Origin: a virus
Reading direction: 5' to 3' (one strand)
Length of the DNA: 64,000 nucleotides
IMG/VR virus record: IMGVR_UViG_3300009488_000018
Coordinates: 1-64,000 of that record
In this document: positions 1-9,484 of the stretch, piece after piece
Numbering within the stretch: position 1 is the stretch's first letter
Layout: each line of letters opens with the position of its first letter
The notes under the pieces: model-generated
Databases searched by the model: none
What the model was told of the DNA's origin: nothing
The model's input: only the letters and a program-made list of their open reading frames with translations
Position numbers and translations under genes: made by a program

Positions 1-1
1 C

Positions 2-1537
2 GGATCTCTAATTACCAGCAAATCAACTACTTGGCAAGGTGGTCTAGTTTACCTTGAGACCAGTGGCAAAGTAGAAGGCGTGACAGTCAATGGAGGCTCA
101 ACTCTGCCTGATCGTACTGCAGGTATATTTGCCGCTGCTATAACTGAATCTGTTAGCCTAGAGGTAACCGGTTGTAGTGTAGAAGTCTATACTAGGGCAG
201 GAATATATGCTCTTGGTGAAACAATGACAGCTAATTATCACCACAATGTAATTAACGGACCAGGTGATGCATCAGCAGGAGTTCCCAATGGCATATTCTT
301 CCTTAGAGGTGTGAATGGTTCGGCTACTTACAATACTGTAACAGACTTATCATATACTGGAGAAACATATCGGAGTACGGGTATAGGAACCTATAATGCC
401 GGAGCTAACATCACGTTTGCTTATAATACCATCTCTAATGTCCAGAATGCCTTTGCCCTGGCTAAAAATACCAGCGGTACGGTGGTTGAGCATAATGAAG
501 CGTACAACTGTCATACTGGTGTCAAGATGGAGTCAGGTGCTGCCAACAGCGTTATTCAGTACAATGACCTACATGACAATGATTTTGCCATACGCTGCGG
601 TTCTGCAATGGGTGGTGGTAATGTAGTTCATTACAATAACTTTGTGAACAATCCAGGTCTTGAATGGACTAGTGGAGACGAGACGTATGTGGGAGCTGTC
701 TGTAACGTTCATACGACCTATATACTTGATGCCGAGAACAACTGGTGGGGTGACGCCTCTGGCCCATTTGATGATATTGGGGATGTAATGGTTCCACCTT
801 GCGGTGGTGTCTATGTTAATGACATGTGGACATCTGGCACAGGTGATAGCGTAAGTAATAATGTAGACTACTGTCCTTGGTTGGAAGAACTTTACAGCAC
901 ACCAGTTGCGAATGCTGGATTAGACCAAAATGTGGATGAAGGTGTCACGGTTACCCTTGATGGGTCCGATTCAAAGGATGCGGATGGTGAGATTGTTTCT
1001 TATCTGTGGGGGCAGACGAGTGGAATCTCAATGACCCTTTCTGATATCAATGCAGTTCAACCAACTTTCACCTCTCCAGATGTTGGACCAGATGGTGAGT
1101 CATTTACCTTCCAACTAACAGTTACAGATAATGAGGGACTGGAAGATACGGATACTTGTATCGTCAATGTAACTTGGGATAACAATCCTCCCATCGCAGA
1201 TGCAGGAGTTGATCAAACAGTGGTGGGTGAGGGTGTCACGGTTACCCTTGATGGGTCCGATTCAAAGGATGCGGATGGTGAGATTCAAGGTTATCTCTGG
1301 ACTCAGACCGTTGGGCCCCCGGTAACCCTGTCAGATGCCTCCGCTGTTCAGCCCACTTTTGTGACTCCAATTGTTGCTCCTAGCGGTACACGCCTGGAGT
1401 TTCTACTTCTTGTGATCGACGATGGTGGCCTACAATCTACTGATATCTGTATCGTTAATGTAGAACCGGAGCCTGAACCAGCGCCACTACGAGGTGATGA
1501 TAACGGTCCTTGCTTTATAGGTACAACATCCGAATAG
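2..1537 (+). CDS. Secreted/surface protein, right-handed beta-helix plus two PKD domains (5' partial)
   Basis: The reading frame is open from the window edge, so the N-terminus is missing. The first part has short degenerate repeats rich in N, G and Y (YNTISNV, VHYNNFVNN, ENNWWGDASGP) typical of right-handed beta-helix (NosD/pectate-lyase-like) proteins. Two PKD/Ig-like domains follow (about residues 275-370 and 375-465 of the visible part), each with ADAGxDQ and VTLDGSDSKDADGEI; the DNA for that motif is nearly identical in both, pointing to recent duplication. The C-terminus NGPCFIGTTSE resembles the start of the CFIATAAYGS sorting-type tail but stops early, so the anchor may be lost. Composition is less AT-rich than the phage genes. 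Likely host-type extracellular protein. Confidence 0.75.
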   Translation, partial: GSLITSKSTTWQGGLVYLETSGKVEGVTVNGGSTLPDRTAGIFAAAITESVSLEVTGCSVEVYTRAGIYALGETMTANYHHNVINGPGDASAGVPNGIFFLRGVNGSATYNTVTDLSYTGETYRSTGIGTYNAGANITFAYNTISNVQNAFALAKNTSGTVVEHNEAYNCHTGVKMESGAANSVIQYNDLHDNDFAIRCGSAMGGGNVVHYNNFVNNPGLEWTSGDETYVGAVCNVHTTYILDAENNWWGDASGPFDDIGDVMVPPCGGVYVNDMWTSGTGDSVSNNVDYCPWLEELYSTPVANAGLDQNVDEGVTVTLDGSDSKDADGEIVSYLWGQTSGISMTLSDINAVQPTFTSPDVGPDGESFTFQLTVTDNEGLEDTDTCIVNVTWDNNPPIADAGVDQTVVGEGVTVTLDGSDSKDADGEIQGYLWTQTVGPPVTLSDASAVQPTFVTPIVAPSGTRLEFLLLVIDDGGLQSTDICIVNVEPEPEPAPLRGDDNGPCFIGTTSE

Positions 1538-1878
1538 TCTCACCTATTGTGAGGTGCCCGAGGTTGGAAGACTGTCCAAACAGATGGTCTTCCAGCCTTA
1601 GTGAATTAGCTACTCTACCCCGACTAATGGCGGTGGTGTTGATCTCGCAATCATTGATGATTTGAAAGTTCAGCTGAGGGACGAGAAACAAACAACCAAA
1701 AGCTCGGGCGGTTAAACTTTCCGATTCTCAGTGACTTAACCGAATAAACGGAGGAGAGGCCAAGGACTTGTCTTTCTTCTAAAAAAGAGGAGGTGAAATA
1801 AATAAGAACAAGTTAAAGTCCATTTTTGTTTAAGATTTAGTTACAACTAACAGATAATGTTAAGAAGGAGAAAAGATT
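1538..1878 (+). other. Intergenic leader region with hairpins
   Basis: No gene is visible between the beta-helix gene and the next start. A stem of 7 bp (CGGTTAA/TTAACCG, 1709-1742) and a purine-rich AGAGGAGGTGAAATA stretch near 1790 are present; the latter looks like a ribosome site but is followed only by a stop in frame. It may be the 5' leader of the downstream secreted protein. I could not match it to a known riboswitch. Confidence 0.3.
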
Positions 1879-2955
1879 ATGAAAAAGTTATTTACATTAC
1901 TTTTTGCGTTAACGTTAATCTTTACGTTTACCGGGATGGCCCTGGCAAATGATCTTAATGATCATCCTGATGGTGATGGTGCGGTCATTAGTACTGGATC
2001 GTTTAATATCGGAGCTGGATCATTTGGTGCTGGATGTGATATTGATTGGAAAAAGATTCCCAATGGTGGAGCGTTTGGTATCAGCGGAGCCGGTGGACTT
2101 GCCGGAGCCAGTGCTTATGGCTATATAGACGGTGGAACTACTTCGGGTGATGTTTACACTATCGGTGGTGGCCTCTCTGGAACGGATGCCTATCGTTGGA
2201 CACCAAAAGATCAAGATGAAAATCCTCTTGGTGATAAGAGAATTGGTGTTGGAAGTCACAGCGAAAATGAAGCCATTACTGGTGCTGGTGCTGGAATCGG
2301 AGTTGATCCCAATGGTTTTGGTAATGCCGCAACTCAAATATGTGGTGCCGCTACTCAGGGTACTCTGAATGCTTCCTATGTCACCGAATCTCCTCGGTAT
2401 TTTGACACTGAGGGATTTTCCGGTGGTATTGCGGGTCAGGGTTCTATCGGTTGTTTCCATGGCGAGGGCAGTATCAATACAGGCTCTACCCCTTTAGGGG
2501 TTGAAATAGATGCCGAAATTGCCATGGATGGTTACTCATACTCCGAATCATATCGGTTTGTAGGCTGGCATAATGGGTATAAAACCGAAGGTATGGGTAC
2601 ATATGTTGGTGCTGGAACCGACATCGAATCTTACGGATACGGCGTCGGATACGTCGTTAATGGTTACGAACCTAATGGCAATCCTGGCCCACCTGGCCCA
2701 CCTGCCTATAGTAATGTTGATGGCGGATGGACTGCTGGTGGTTTTGCTGCAACGGCGACTGTACAGAACGCCCCAGGTATAGGTGGAGCAGGAGCTTATG
2801 CAGTTGGATCCTATAGTGGGTCAGGTCCTTTGAACACCAACTACACTGGAAGTGCTAATGGTTACAGTGCTACATCTGTTACTACTGCCAAAAACATGAA
2901 CGGAAGTATCAATACTGCCAGTGCAGGTATGAGTGTGACCAGCACGGTTCACTAA
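1879..2955 (+). CDS. Secreted glycine-rich protein, unknown function
   Basis: Preceded by AAGGAG and starting with ATG. Residues 1-23 are a clear signal peptide (MKK, hydrophobic stretch, cleavage after ALA). The mature protein is rich in Gly, Ala, Ser and Tyr with repeated short GAG/GGxxG and YG motifs and a few Cys, suggesting an extracellular beta-rich or filament-forming protein. No catalytic motif is visible. It lies in tandem with another secreted-protein gene. The base composition matches the beta-helix gene upstream rather than the phage block, so it is probably host-derived or recently acquired. I do not recognise the family. Confidence 0.7.
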   Translation: MKKLFTLLFALTLIFTFTGMALANDLNDHPDGDGAVISTGSFNIGAGSFGAGCDIDWKKIPNGGAFGISGAGGLAGASAYGYIDGGTTSGDVYTIGGGLSGTDAYRWTPKDQDENPLGDKRIGVGSHSENEAITGAGAGIGVDPNGFGNAATQICGAATQGTLNASYVTESPRYFDTEGFSGGIAGQGSIGCFHGEGSINTGSTPLGVEIDAEIAMDGYSYSESYRFVGWHNGYKTEGMGTYVGAGTDIESYGYGVGYVVNGYEPNGNPGPPGPPAYSNVDGGWTAGGFAATATVQNAPGIGGAGAYAVGSYSGSGPLNTNYTGSANGYSATSVTTAKNMNGSINTASAGMSVTSTVH

Positions 2956-3065
2956 GACAATCTTAACCTGGTGGGGACTGTTTTCTATGATCAGTCTCAA
3001 ACCTTAAAATGTTAACAACTTGAAAGGAACATAGTTACTAACTTAAGATTTAAGGAGAAAAAGTT

Positions 3066-3776
3066 ATGAGAAAGTTAATCATAAGTCTTTCAATAATTGC
3101 GTTATTGTTTGTGTTCACCATGCCAGCGATGGCTTTTCTTGACTATATAGACGATGACAGTATTACGGCTGAGGCTAATGTTGAGGCTGTCGCTGTTGTA
3201 AACCAAATTGGTGCTCCTATTCCAAGAGCTTTTCCAATGGCCCCGGAATATCACTATCCTGGTCTAATCGGTTACTCTGGCCCAGCCATGGCGTCTTCAA
3301 ACTTCCGGAGTATGAAACAGATCGTTCTGTATTCCAACGTTTGGAAGCTTAAAGACCTCCAGAATATCCTCATCAAGGATAAACTGGTAAAGAAGCATGA
3401 GTTGATCACGGATAAGAAGGTCCTGGCCAAGACTATCCGAGTCATCGTTTCTAATGGGAAAGCTGAAAACGCTGCTGTTATTGGTTTCGGAACCAGCAAG
3501 TCAGAAAACGGTGCCAACTCGGTTGGTGTGTTTGCGATGGCCTGTGTTCGAGCAGCCAAAATGGGTGCTAATGCTATCCACATGAATGCTGAAGGTGTAA
3601 ATCGAGAGTTGAAGTCCTTCGGGTGGGGTATTGGTCTCGCAATGACTCGTGCATCGATTAACCATGATGAAACTGCCGGAAGTGTTGCTGGTGGCGGTAC
3701 TGGTATCGCTGGTGCCAAAGCTACTGTTAAGGATAATCCCTGGTTACAGTGGACAGCACTTAAGGTAGGCAAGTAA
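3066..3776 (+). CDS. Secreted protein, unknown function
   Basis: AAGGAG precedes the ATG. Residues 1-23 form a signal peptide ending PAMA|F. The mature protein has an acidic start (DYIDDD), a central basic part (KLKDLQNILIKDKLVKKHELI) and a Gly/Ala-rich C-terminal half (AGSVAGGGTGIAGAKA). The N-terminal signal resembles that of the preceding gene, so both probably belong to one exported set. It ends at the strand switch to the leftward phage genes and is followed by strong terminators. Function unknown. Confidence 0.7.
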   Translation: MRKLIISLSIIALLFVFTMPAMAFLDYIDDDSITAEANVEAVAVVNQIGAPIPRAFPMAPEYHYPGLIGYSGPAMASSNFRSMKQIVLYSNVWKLKDLQNILIKDKLVKKHELITDKKVLAKTIRVIVSNGKAENAAVIGFGTSKSENGANSVGVFAMACVRAAKMGANAIHMNAEGVNRELKSFGWGIGLAMTRASINHDETAGSVAGGGTGIAGAKATVKDNPWLQWTALKVGK

Positions 3777-3778
3777 AT

Positions 3779-3849
3779 TATACCGGTTCGTGCCTCGGTA
3801 TAATGGCGAGTGGTAGAGGGGACTTAGAATCTCCTCTACCATTTTTTTG
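3779..3849 (+). terminator. Double hairpin terminator at the host-like/phage junction
   Basis: Two inverted repeats in a row: TATACCG/CGGTATA (3779-3802) and GGTAGAGG/CCTCTACC (3812-3840) followed by ATTTTTTTG. The T-tract ends rightward transcription of the secreted-protein genes; the leftward phage gene ends at once on the other side, so the structure may serve both. Confidence 0.75.
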
Positions 3850-3850
3850 T

Positions 3851-4696
3851 TTATTTTTTTGTTAGTCTTACTACTTTAAGTTTTCGTCTTATCTTAGCTA
3901 CTGTCTTTTTATGTTCTGGTTTTCCCCACAATTCTTTTAATTTTGCATAAGCAGTATAGAATAGGGCTAATCCAAGATTATATAAAGACTTTCCCATCCA
4001 AGGAACTGACAGACCAAAAACAGTTCCAACTCCAAACAATGTTATTAACATAAGTCCTTCTGGACTTACAAATAAACTTTCAATTGTAAAAACACCTTTG
4101 AGAGCTAATACAATAGTTTCAAAATTAAAGTCATATTCAAGGTCTCCAATGAAAGTCATATGTAACCACATATAAAGAATTAACCCTGCTAAGACAATAC
4201 CAGTAATTTTCTTTAATAGAGGATAACGATTTAGTACTTCATCTACTTTCATAGCGCCTCTTCTCACTTTTTCAAATATCTTTAATCTAAAGATTTCTCT
4301 GAAAATTTCAAACAAACCATTTCTGATAAATCCAGATAGTTCATTAAGAGCTCTGAAAATCAATCTGAGATTAAACGCAAAAGCTTTTAGTAAACCAAAT
4401 ATATCTCTTTGTTTGAACGACGCAACGATAGTAGACGTATTGATTTTAAATTCCTTAGATATCTTTATAAGACTTGTTTTTAGTTCTGAGAAAACTCGGA
4501 CGAGTTCTCTGGAAAGTCTGAGTTTCTTAATCTGGTCCCAAAGACCTTCTGATAAATGTTCTAGAAAAAACTCTTCTGATAACTTGTTAGACATAACTAA
4601 ATCTAATGCTTCACAATACATTTCATAATCAACAAAGGAGTAGTCCTCTACAATTCTATCGTATTCTAGTAATATTAGATAGTCTTGAAGGTTCAT
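3851..4696 (-). CDS. Membrane protein, last gene of the tail block
   Basis: The ATG at 4696 is chosen over the upstream GTG at 4747 because AGGAG lies correctly in front of it. The 281-residue protein has a helical, charged N-terminal half and two hydrophobic segments in the C-terminal half (about ITGIVLAGLILYMWL and LMLITLFGVGTVFGL), then a basic tail. It is the promoter-distal gene of the leftward tail-fibre/lysis cluster. No family recognised; a virion or membrane-associated accessory role is only a guess. Confidence 0.7.
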   Translation of the reverse strand: MNLQDYLILLEYDRIVEDYSFVDYEMYCEALDLVMSNKLSEEFFLEHLSEGLWDQIKKLRLSRELVRVFSELKTSLIKISKEFKINTSTIVASFKQRDIFGLLKAFAFNLRLIFRALNELSGFIRNGLFEIFREIFRLKIFEKVRRGAMKVDEVLNRYPLLKKITGIVLAGLILYMWLHMTFIGDLEYDFNFETIVLALKGVFTIESLFVSPEGLMLITLFGVGTVFGLSVPWMGKSLYNLGLALFYTAYAKLKELWGKPEHKKTVAKIRRKLKVVRLTKK

Positions 4697-4737
4697 TACT
4701 TCTCCTATAATGACGTCCTTTACAGAACTGTATATTA

Positions 4738-6651
4738 TTACTCCCACACATCTCTTTCTGATAACACTGCATATGTTACTCCACCTTTTCTTACTCTTAA
4801 ACTTGTTGCAAGGATGTGACTTAAATTTGAAGATAAGGGAATATATCTTACCGCACCAACATAAGCATTAAGATAATTGGCTATACCATTTGAATTAGGA
4901 TAAATTTTCATATTCTGTACTGAAAAAACAGTTGTCACAACAAAATCATCCCAATAAACATATGCATCATCTGGACTCTCGTAAACATAACACTCTAAAT
5001 CTACTCCACCGGAAGGCCCCATACTCTTAGAACTTCTCTCTGTCCATTCAGTACCATTTGTTGATGAATAAACTTTTGCTGTGCCATCTGTTAATGTCAT
5101 TCTTAACCAAAAAGGGGTAGATGGTATCGTTGTACTTCCACCAGTCCACTCTAATACCCAGCTTAAACCACCATTAAAACTTACAGCCCCAATATAGAAA
5201 GAAGTAATCCCATCCCTGTACATTAAATCACATGACAAAAGAAATCCGCCTGATCCTCCATAGTCAACAAGTTTTGCGCTTACATCAAAATTACCTACTA
5301 TTGACTGAGATACAGCTGCTTGTGCATCTCCATCAGCGGTCAATTCCAACCTATTATTTTGTTCATTTATAGTATAAACGCCATAACTGTTACCTGTCGT
5401 CCACCAAGCGCCTAACGAATTATCGTCGAAATTATCAGAAGTTAGATCTGGATTAGTACTACCTTTACAATGCAGTTCTTCTGTTATAGGATCGTTAGTA
5501 AATCCTTCATACCAAGTAAAATATACAGAATACTTTTTACCAGATCCAGATATATTTACAGCTAGATTTTCTGGAGTACCATAGTTATTTTCATTGTCTC
5601 CTCTGAATGAACCTGTATCAGAATCATAATAAAGAGAAACAGTAGCCTGAACTACTATACCAACATAATAATTACCAGCTGTTACTTCTGGGGATGTACC
5701 AAATGTTCCCGTTTTAAATTCTTTGACCGTGTCAACTAATACAGCAGGAGTAATAGCATTACTTACTATAACACCAGGTATTGCATCCGTCCATATAACT
5801 CCTTTAATATTAGTTGAACCAGCAGCTACATTACAACAGGCAGATAAAGATGTGATACTCTTAGGGTCAGTTATATCTCCTAGTATAACAACTTTCGTAG
5901 CATAAGCATAGTCAGCTGGCATTGATGTACTTAAACTTCCACAGGTATCGTAACCGAAAATAGGATCAACCGTTATAGGATAAATAGCAGTATTAAGAAA
6001 ATCTTGTGGTATACTTATAGTTAATACAAGTTGCTGACCTCTTCCAAATCTTTTCTCATCTATATTTAATTCACACCACACTCTTTTGTTTTCTGAGTCA
6101 ATTGCATAAGGTCTATAGATATGTGCTATTTTACCTGTCTTGTAATTCTTCCCACCTATTCTTGAATAGTTATCTTTCTTCGTTTTATGATATACCGCAT
6201 AAGAACCTATTACATTTTCTGGTGCAAAGCATCCTTCATCTATTTCTTCCTGTGTTAGTGGAGGCTGGTAGAAAAAATCCAATTCTTTACTTTCAATAGT
6301 ATATTCAAGAATATTACTGTCAGGCTTCTCGTATAAAATAGTTTCGAGTTCAAATCCCCCTTCCTCTGTGCAACAAATCTCACCACCTTCTGTTGGAGAA
6401 ACAGGTAAATCATATAGATTGACTTCTAATTTCTTATTCTTTGAACTCCAGCAAATTTTATCATTTATTATTTTATGAGAACCCCCTTCAATATCCTCCT
6501 TTAGACGAATAGAAAAATTACATTCATTGTCCCAACGAAGAAATTTTACCTGTGGATAAAAATTACTTTGTTTAACATCACCTATCTCAACCACATTAGA
6601 GGTCTTTCTTTCTACTCTATATGAAGTATCATTTAGTTCTATAAAAGACAT
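4738..6651 (-). CDS. Large tail/fibre-type structural protein
   Basis: A 637-residue protein. The N-terminal half carries a stretch ending in YPITVDPIFGYDTCGS, a pattern I associate with phage virion-surface proteins. The C-terminal third (about 420-590) reads DNFDDNSLGAWWTTG ... YWDDFVVTTV, a pattern seen in concanavalin-like lectin/DUF1349-type domains that bind sugars. It sits at the end of the fibre gene run, so a receptor- or glycan-binding tail protein is likely. Exact position in the virion cannot be told. Confidence 0.65.
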   Translation of the reverse strand: MSFIELNDTSYRVERKTSNVVEIGDVKQSNFYPQVKFLRWDNECNFSIRLKEDIEGGSHKIINDKICWSSKNKKLEVNLYDLPVSPTEGGEICCTEEGGFELETILYEKPDSNILEYTIESKELDFFYQPPLTQEEIDEGCFAPENVIGSYAVYHKTKKDNYSRIGGKNYKTGKIAHIYRPYAIDSENKRVWCELNIDEKRFGRGQQLVLTISIPQDFLNTAIYPITVDPIFGYDTCGSLSTSMPADYAYATKVVILGDITDPKSITSLSACCNVAAGSTNIKGVIWTDAIPGVIVSNAITPAVLVDTVKEFKTGTFGTSPEVTAGNYYVGIVVQATVSLYYDSDTGSFRGDNENNYGTPENLAVNISGSGKKYSVYFTWYEGFTNDPITEELHCKGSTNPDLTSDNFDDNSLGAWWTTGNSYGVYTINEQNNRLELTADGDAQAAVSQSIVGNFDVSAKLVDYGGSGGFLLSCDLMYRDGITSFYIGAVSFNGGLSWVLEWTGGSTTIPSTPFWLRMTLTDGTAKVYSSTNGTEWTERSSKSMGPSGGVDLECYVYESPDDAYVYWDDFVVTTVFSVQNMKIYPNSNGIANYLNAYVGAVRYIPLSSNLSHILATSLRVRKGGVTYAVLSERDVWE

Positions 6652-6662
6652 ATCTTATCTCT

Positions 6663-6908
6663 TTATGCAATCCATATACAACCGTTAACTAAATCTGTGG
6701 GTTCGTTTAATGGAATGACTATCTTTTCAGGACATGTGAGACTTGATGTTGTTGGCAGTACAACGTCGTCGGTGTCCGATACAGTTATACCAGTACCCTG
6801 CACTCCCTTTGCTCCATCACTACCTCTAACAATTGTATGGTCAGCTATATTTTCAGGAGCGGAAACACCACCACCAGCAGCTTCTTCTGGTTTTGTTCGT
6901 TCTGCCAT
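6663..6908 (-). CDS. Short tail-associated protein with duplicated N-terminus
   Basis: An 81-residue protein whose N-terminus (MAERTKP) and start region match the first residues of the Asp-box tail protein upstream (MAVRTKP). The leader in front of it also repeats the end of the gene at 8533-8985. It seems to have arisen when a small junction segment was duplicated, giving a new short reading frame. Contains KGVQGTGITV and an acidic patch; no domain recognised. Confidence 0.6.
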   Translation of the reverse strand: MAERTKPEEAAGGGVSAPENIADHTIVRGSDGAKGVQGTGITVSDTDDVVLPTTSSLTCPEKIVIPLNEPTDLVNGCIWIA

Positions 6909-6962
6909 TTATTTACCTCTAGGTTTTTAGAATGGTCGATCTTGTAAAGTTAAGATTTCACA
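6909..6962 (-). repeat. Duplicated gene-junction remnant
   Basis: Read leftward, this stretch encodes a vestige TLQDRPF followed by a stop, identical to the C-terminus of the gene at 8533-8985, and then a ribosome site and a start like that of the gene at 8513. It is a second copy of the junction near 8510-8560 and shows local duplication within the tail block. Confidence 0.65.
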
Positions 6963-6989
6963 TTCAATTATCCCATTTCCGTTAAATTA

Positions 6990-8513
6990 TTAATCTTCTT
7001 CATAACCACCCGCTTCTGAGCCCCCAACACTGAATATAAGCCCATCAGAAACTGTAACTTTAAAATTTACACCATCATCAAAATAACCTTCCCAATTTCC
7101 ACTAGCTAACTTAGTTAGCCCAGCTTTTATTGAAGATGCTGAAACTTCAAAAGTACCAAGCCTGTCAAGGTAATCATCATGATCCTTTTGATGTTTCTTA
7201 TTATAAGCATCCAATAATCCCCCAAGAGGAATACTCCAAAGATTGGAAGGGTTACCTAATGCTACTTTGAGTTCGTCCCGCCTAAATATGTAGAAAGTAT
7301 TTGTTTGATGACTAAGAATCATAAAACCAGCTAATGAATTACCAGCAATAGCAGAAAAAGTACTTTGTCCAACAGCATCGCTACTCTCTGCTCTCAAACG
7401 CACCCAGCTCCTACCAGAATCTGCGGAATACCAAACTCTACCAGTAGAAGCAGTATATCTACCTATAGCTAAAAATATCTCTTTGGTGTAGGCCCAAATC
7501 GCGACGTCACCCACTCCAGTACCAACCATAAAATCTCGTTTAGTCCAGGTTGCTCCCCCATTCTCAGTAACAGAAACAAACGTATCGTTCCCACCAGAAG
7601 AATCGACATAAATTATAACCATATTGTCGGCATCAACAACAGACAAATCGGACAACCCGTATGTACCACCAGTATCAATATCAACTTTCGTCCAACTAGT
7701 ACCTCCATCAAGAGTCTTATGAAAGTGTAGATTGCTTGCTTCAGAGACTGTAACATAAATTAAATCAACACTAATAATCTCGCATCTCACAGCTTGGGGA
7801 GAAGTATATGCTGTTGCATAGACCTTAACTGGGGATGACCAATTCGCACCACTATTGACTGACTTTGTAAGATAGAGACAATCATCGACCCCACTTATGA
7901 AAAATACGTAGATTGTGGTCCCATCCAATGAACAAATGTCAGCACACCTGACATGAATATTACTAGAGACCTCTTTCAGACCAGCCCAGTCAACCCCAGC
8001 ATTAACAGACTTCTTGAAATAGAGCTTGTCACTATCTTTTCCAAAAATGACTAGAATGTTATTAACATCTATAGTCTCAAGCCTGATTGTATCTTGAGCA
8101 GCCAGATCATGTATAAGAATTGCAGCTGGCCAATTTGCACCATTATCTACAGTCTTCCTCAAAGCAGGTTTTGTATCCCAATTAATATGAGCTACATAAA
8201 ACACATTATCATTAACGGCATTAACATCGGCTTGTTGAGGAGATGCACTACCTATGTTAGGGCCATATGTAGGCATAGGAGTAGGTATAAAATGCCCATC
8301 TAAGAGTAAAATATCTGTATTCTGGGCATGCTTCTTAGAGATTGAATCAAGATAGTTAGCCCTAGTTAAAGAACCACCACTTTTAAATCCCAAAGAAGTA
8401 TCCTTGACATTATTAATACTTTTGTTGTTCATATCAAGGTTAGAAGCAGCTGGATTTGTCATAACACCTGCAACAGCAGAAGCTGGTATTGCTGGTTTTG
8501 TCCGTACTGCCAT
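6990..8513 (-). CDS. Tail protein with Asp-box (BNR/sialidase-like) repeats
   Basis: A 507-residue protein. After an N-terminal part (MAVRTKP ... LDMNNKSINNVKD) similar to fibre attachment segments, six or more Asp-box repeats of the SxDxGxxW type are visible: TVDNGANW, SVNAGVDW, SVNSGANW, TLDGGTSW, TENGGATW and SADSGRSW. Such repeats mark beta-propellers of sialidase or photosystem assembly type. In a phage tail cluster this suggests a glycan-binding or glycan-cleaving tailspike. Catalytic Arg/Glu residues of true sialidases cannot be assigned, so binding is the safer call. Confidence 0.7.
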   Translation of the reverse strand: MAVRTKPAIPASAVAGVMTNPAASNLDMNNKSINNVKDTSLGFKSGGSLTRANYLDSISKKHAQNTDILLLDGHFIPTPMPTYGPNIGSASPQQADVNAVNDNVFYVAHINWDTKPALRKTVDNGANWPAAILIHDLAAQDTIRLETIDVNNILVIFGKDSDKLYFKKSVNAGVDWAGLKEVSSNIHVRCADICSLDGTTIYVFFISGVDDCLYLTKSVNSGANWSSPVKVYATAYTSPQAVRCEIISVDLIYVTVSEASNLHFHKTLDGGTSWTKVDIDTGGTYGLSDLSVVDADNMVIIYVDSSGGNDTFVSVTENGGATWTKRDFMVGTGVGDVAIWAYTKEIFLAIGRYTASTGRVWYSADSGRSWVRLRAESSDAVGQSTFSAIAGNSLAGFMILSHQTNTFYIFRRDELKVALGNPSNLWSIPLGGLLDAYNKKHQKDHDDYLDRLGTFEVSASSIKAGLTKLASGNWEGYFDDGVNFKVTVSDGLIFSVGGSEAGGYEED

Positions 8514-8532
8514 TTATTTGCCTCCAAATTTT

Positions 8533-8985
8533 TTAAAACGGTCGATCTTGTAAAGTAACATAAGTTAGAGAAAGTAATGTAGTTCCAGAAGCATTCTCAA
8601 GATACACATACAAACTATTAGTTACTGGAGTATCTCGGTTCTTAATAACAAAATCTTGAAAATTCTCATCTGAATGATCTAAGTTAATACTATCATAAGA
8701 TAAGACTTCATAAATCGTATTAAGTTTAGTAACATCATTTATATTGAGAATTCTCATATTAAAATCTGTTGAGCCGCCAGAAATCGAAAACACAAGTAAC
8801 TGTATAGCGTATGACTTTCCTCCAGTCGTTCTGAGATTTGGCATTTGTCGATATGAAGGTTCATCATTCGCAAGACCAGGAAGTTTAAGTTCTACTAAAG
8901 CAGTAGCATCCGTAATCTCCCACGTAGCAATGATATTTGGAGGCATCGAGTACGTAACTTCAGTACCTATCAATCTTGCAGACAT
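8533..8985 (-). CDS. Small virion/tail protein
   Basis: A 150-residue protein rich in beta-type sequence (YAIQLLVFSISGGSTDFNMRIL) with a C-terminal TLQDRPF that is repeated as a remnant near 6940. It lies between the Asp-box tail protein and the lysis genes with short spacing and a good ribosome site. It may be an adaptor or fibre-tip protein. Family not recognised. Confidence 0.6.
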   Translation of the reverse strand: MSARLIGTEVTYSMPPNIIATWEITDATALVELKLPGLANDEPSYRQMPNLRTTGGKSYAIQLLVFSISGGSTDFNMRILNINDVTKLNTIYEVLSYDSINLDHSDENFQDFVIKNRDTPVTNSLYVYLENASGTTLLSLTYVTLQDRPF

Positions 8986-9014
8986 TATTTAAGTCTCCTT
9001 TTAATGTTTGTTAA

Positions 9015-9326
9015 TTAATCACCAAATTCAGGTGTTTTTTCTCTTTGAGTTTCAACCCACTTAGCCAATTTCTCTTGAGTATCGTCTGCCCATTTAGAAA
9101 TTTTTGGATTCGACTTCTTCATCCAAACTTTTAGGTTTATTAGAGCTTTACTAATTTCTTCCCAACCCTTCTTTCTAATCAAACCTTGGAAATGACTCAA
9201 AGGAAGTTTCTCAACATCTCCTCCTTCTGGGACTTCTAATATTCCAGGATGTTTAACAGCAATCCTAACTTTCTGTTCAGTTTGATATAACCTGTCTAGA
9301 TAACCCGTAATTGGATTCTCTCTCAT
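9015..9326 (-). CDS. Small hydrophilic protein, unknown
   Basis: A 103-residue, charged, helical protein (MRENPITGYLDRLYQTEQKVR ...) with Trp-rich amphipathic segments KVWMKKSNPKISKWADD. It lies just downstream of the endolysin-like gene in the same leftward run. No signal peptide, membrane segment or known motif. A gap of about 150 bp upstream holds no evident gene. Confidence 0.55.
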   Translation of the reverse strand: MRENPITGYLDRLYQTEQKVRIAVKHPGILEVPEGGDVEKLPLSHFQGLIRKKGWEEISKALINLKVWMKKSNPKISKWADDTQEKLAKWVETQREKTPEFGD

Positions 9327-9484
9327 TTCTTTCGTTGCTCCTAATGTTAAAGATCTGATCTAAAATTTCGACCCCTTAAGTTTATATTGAACTTAGAAAT
9401 CTAGTCTTTTTACCAGCTCTAACTAGTTATAATCATTGATACTTTTTTCTGGAAAATTCTAAAAAGTAACTTTCTCAAATCTTT

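Noticed and set aside
1538-1878. Cyclic-di-GMP or cobalamin riboswitch in the leader of the secreted protein
   Set aside because: A hairpin is present but the conserved cores of these classes are not.
2020-3772. Leftward frames opposite the two secreted-protein genes
   Set aside because: No start signals; the rightward frames have signal peptides and good ribosome sites.
3779-3860. Phage attachment site at the composition change
   Set aside because: Only terminators are seen; no direct repeat, tRNA end or integrase gene nearby.
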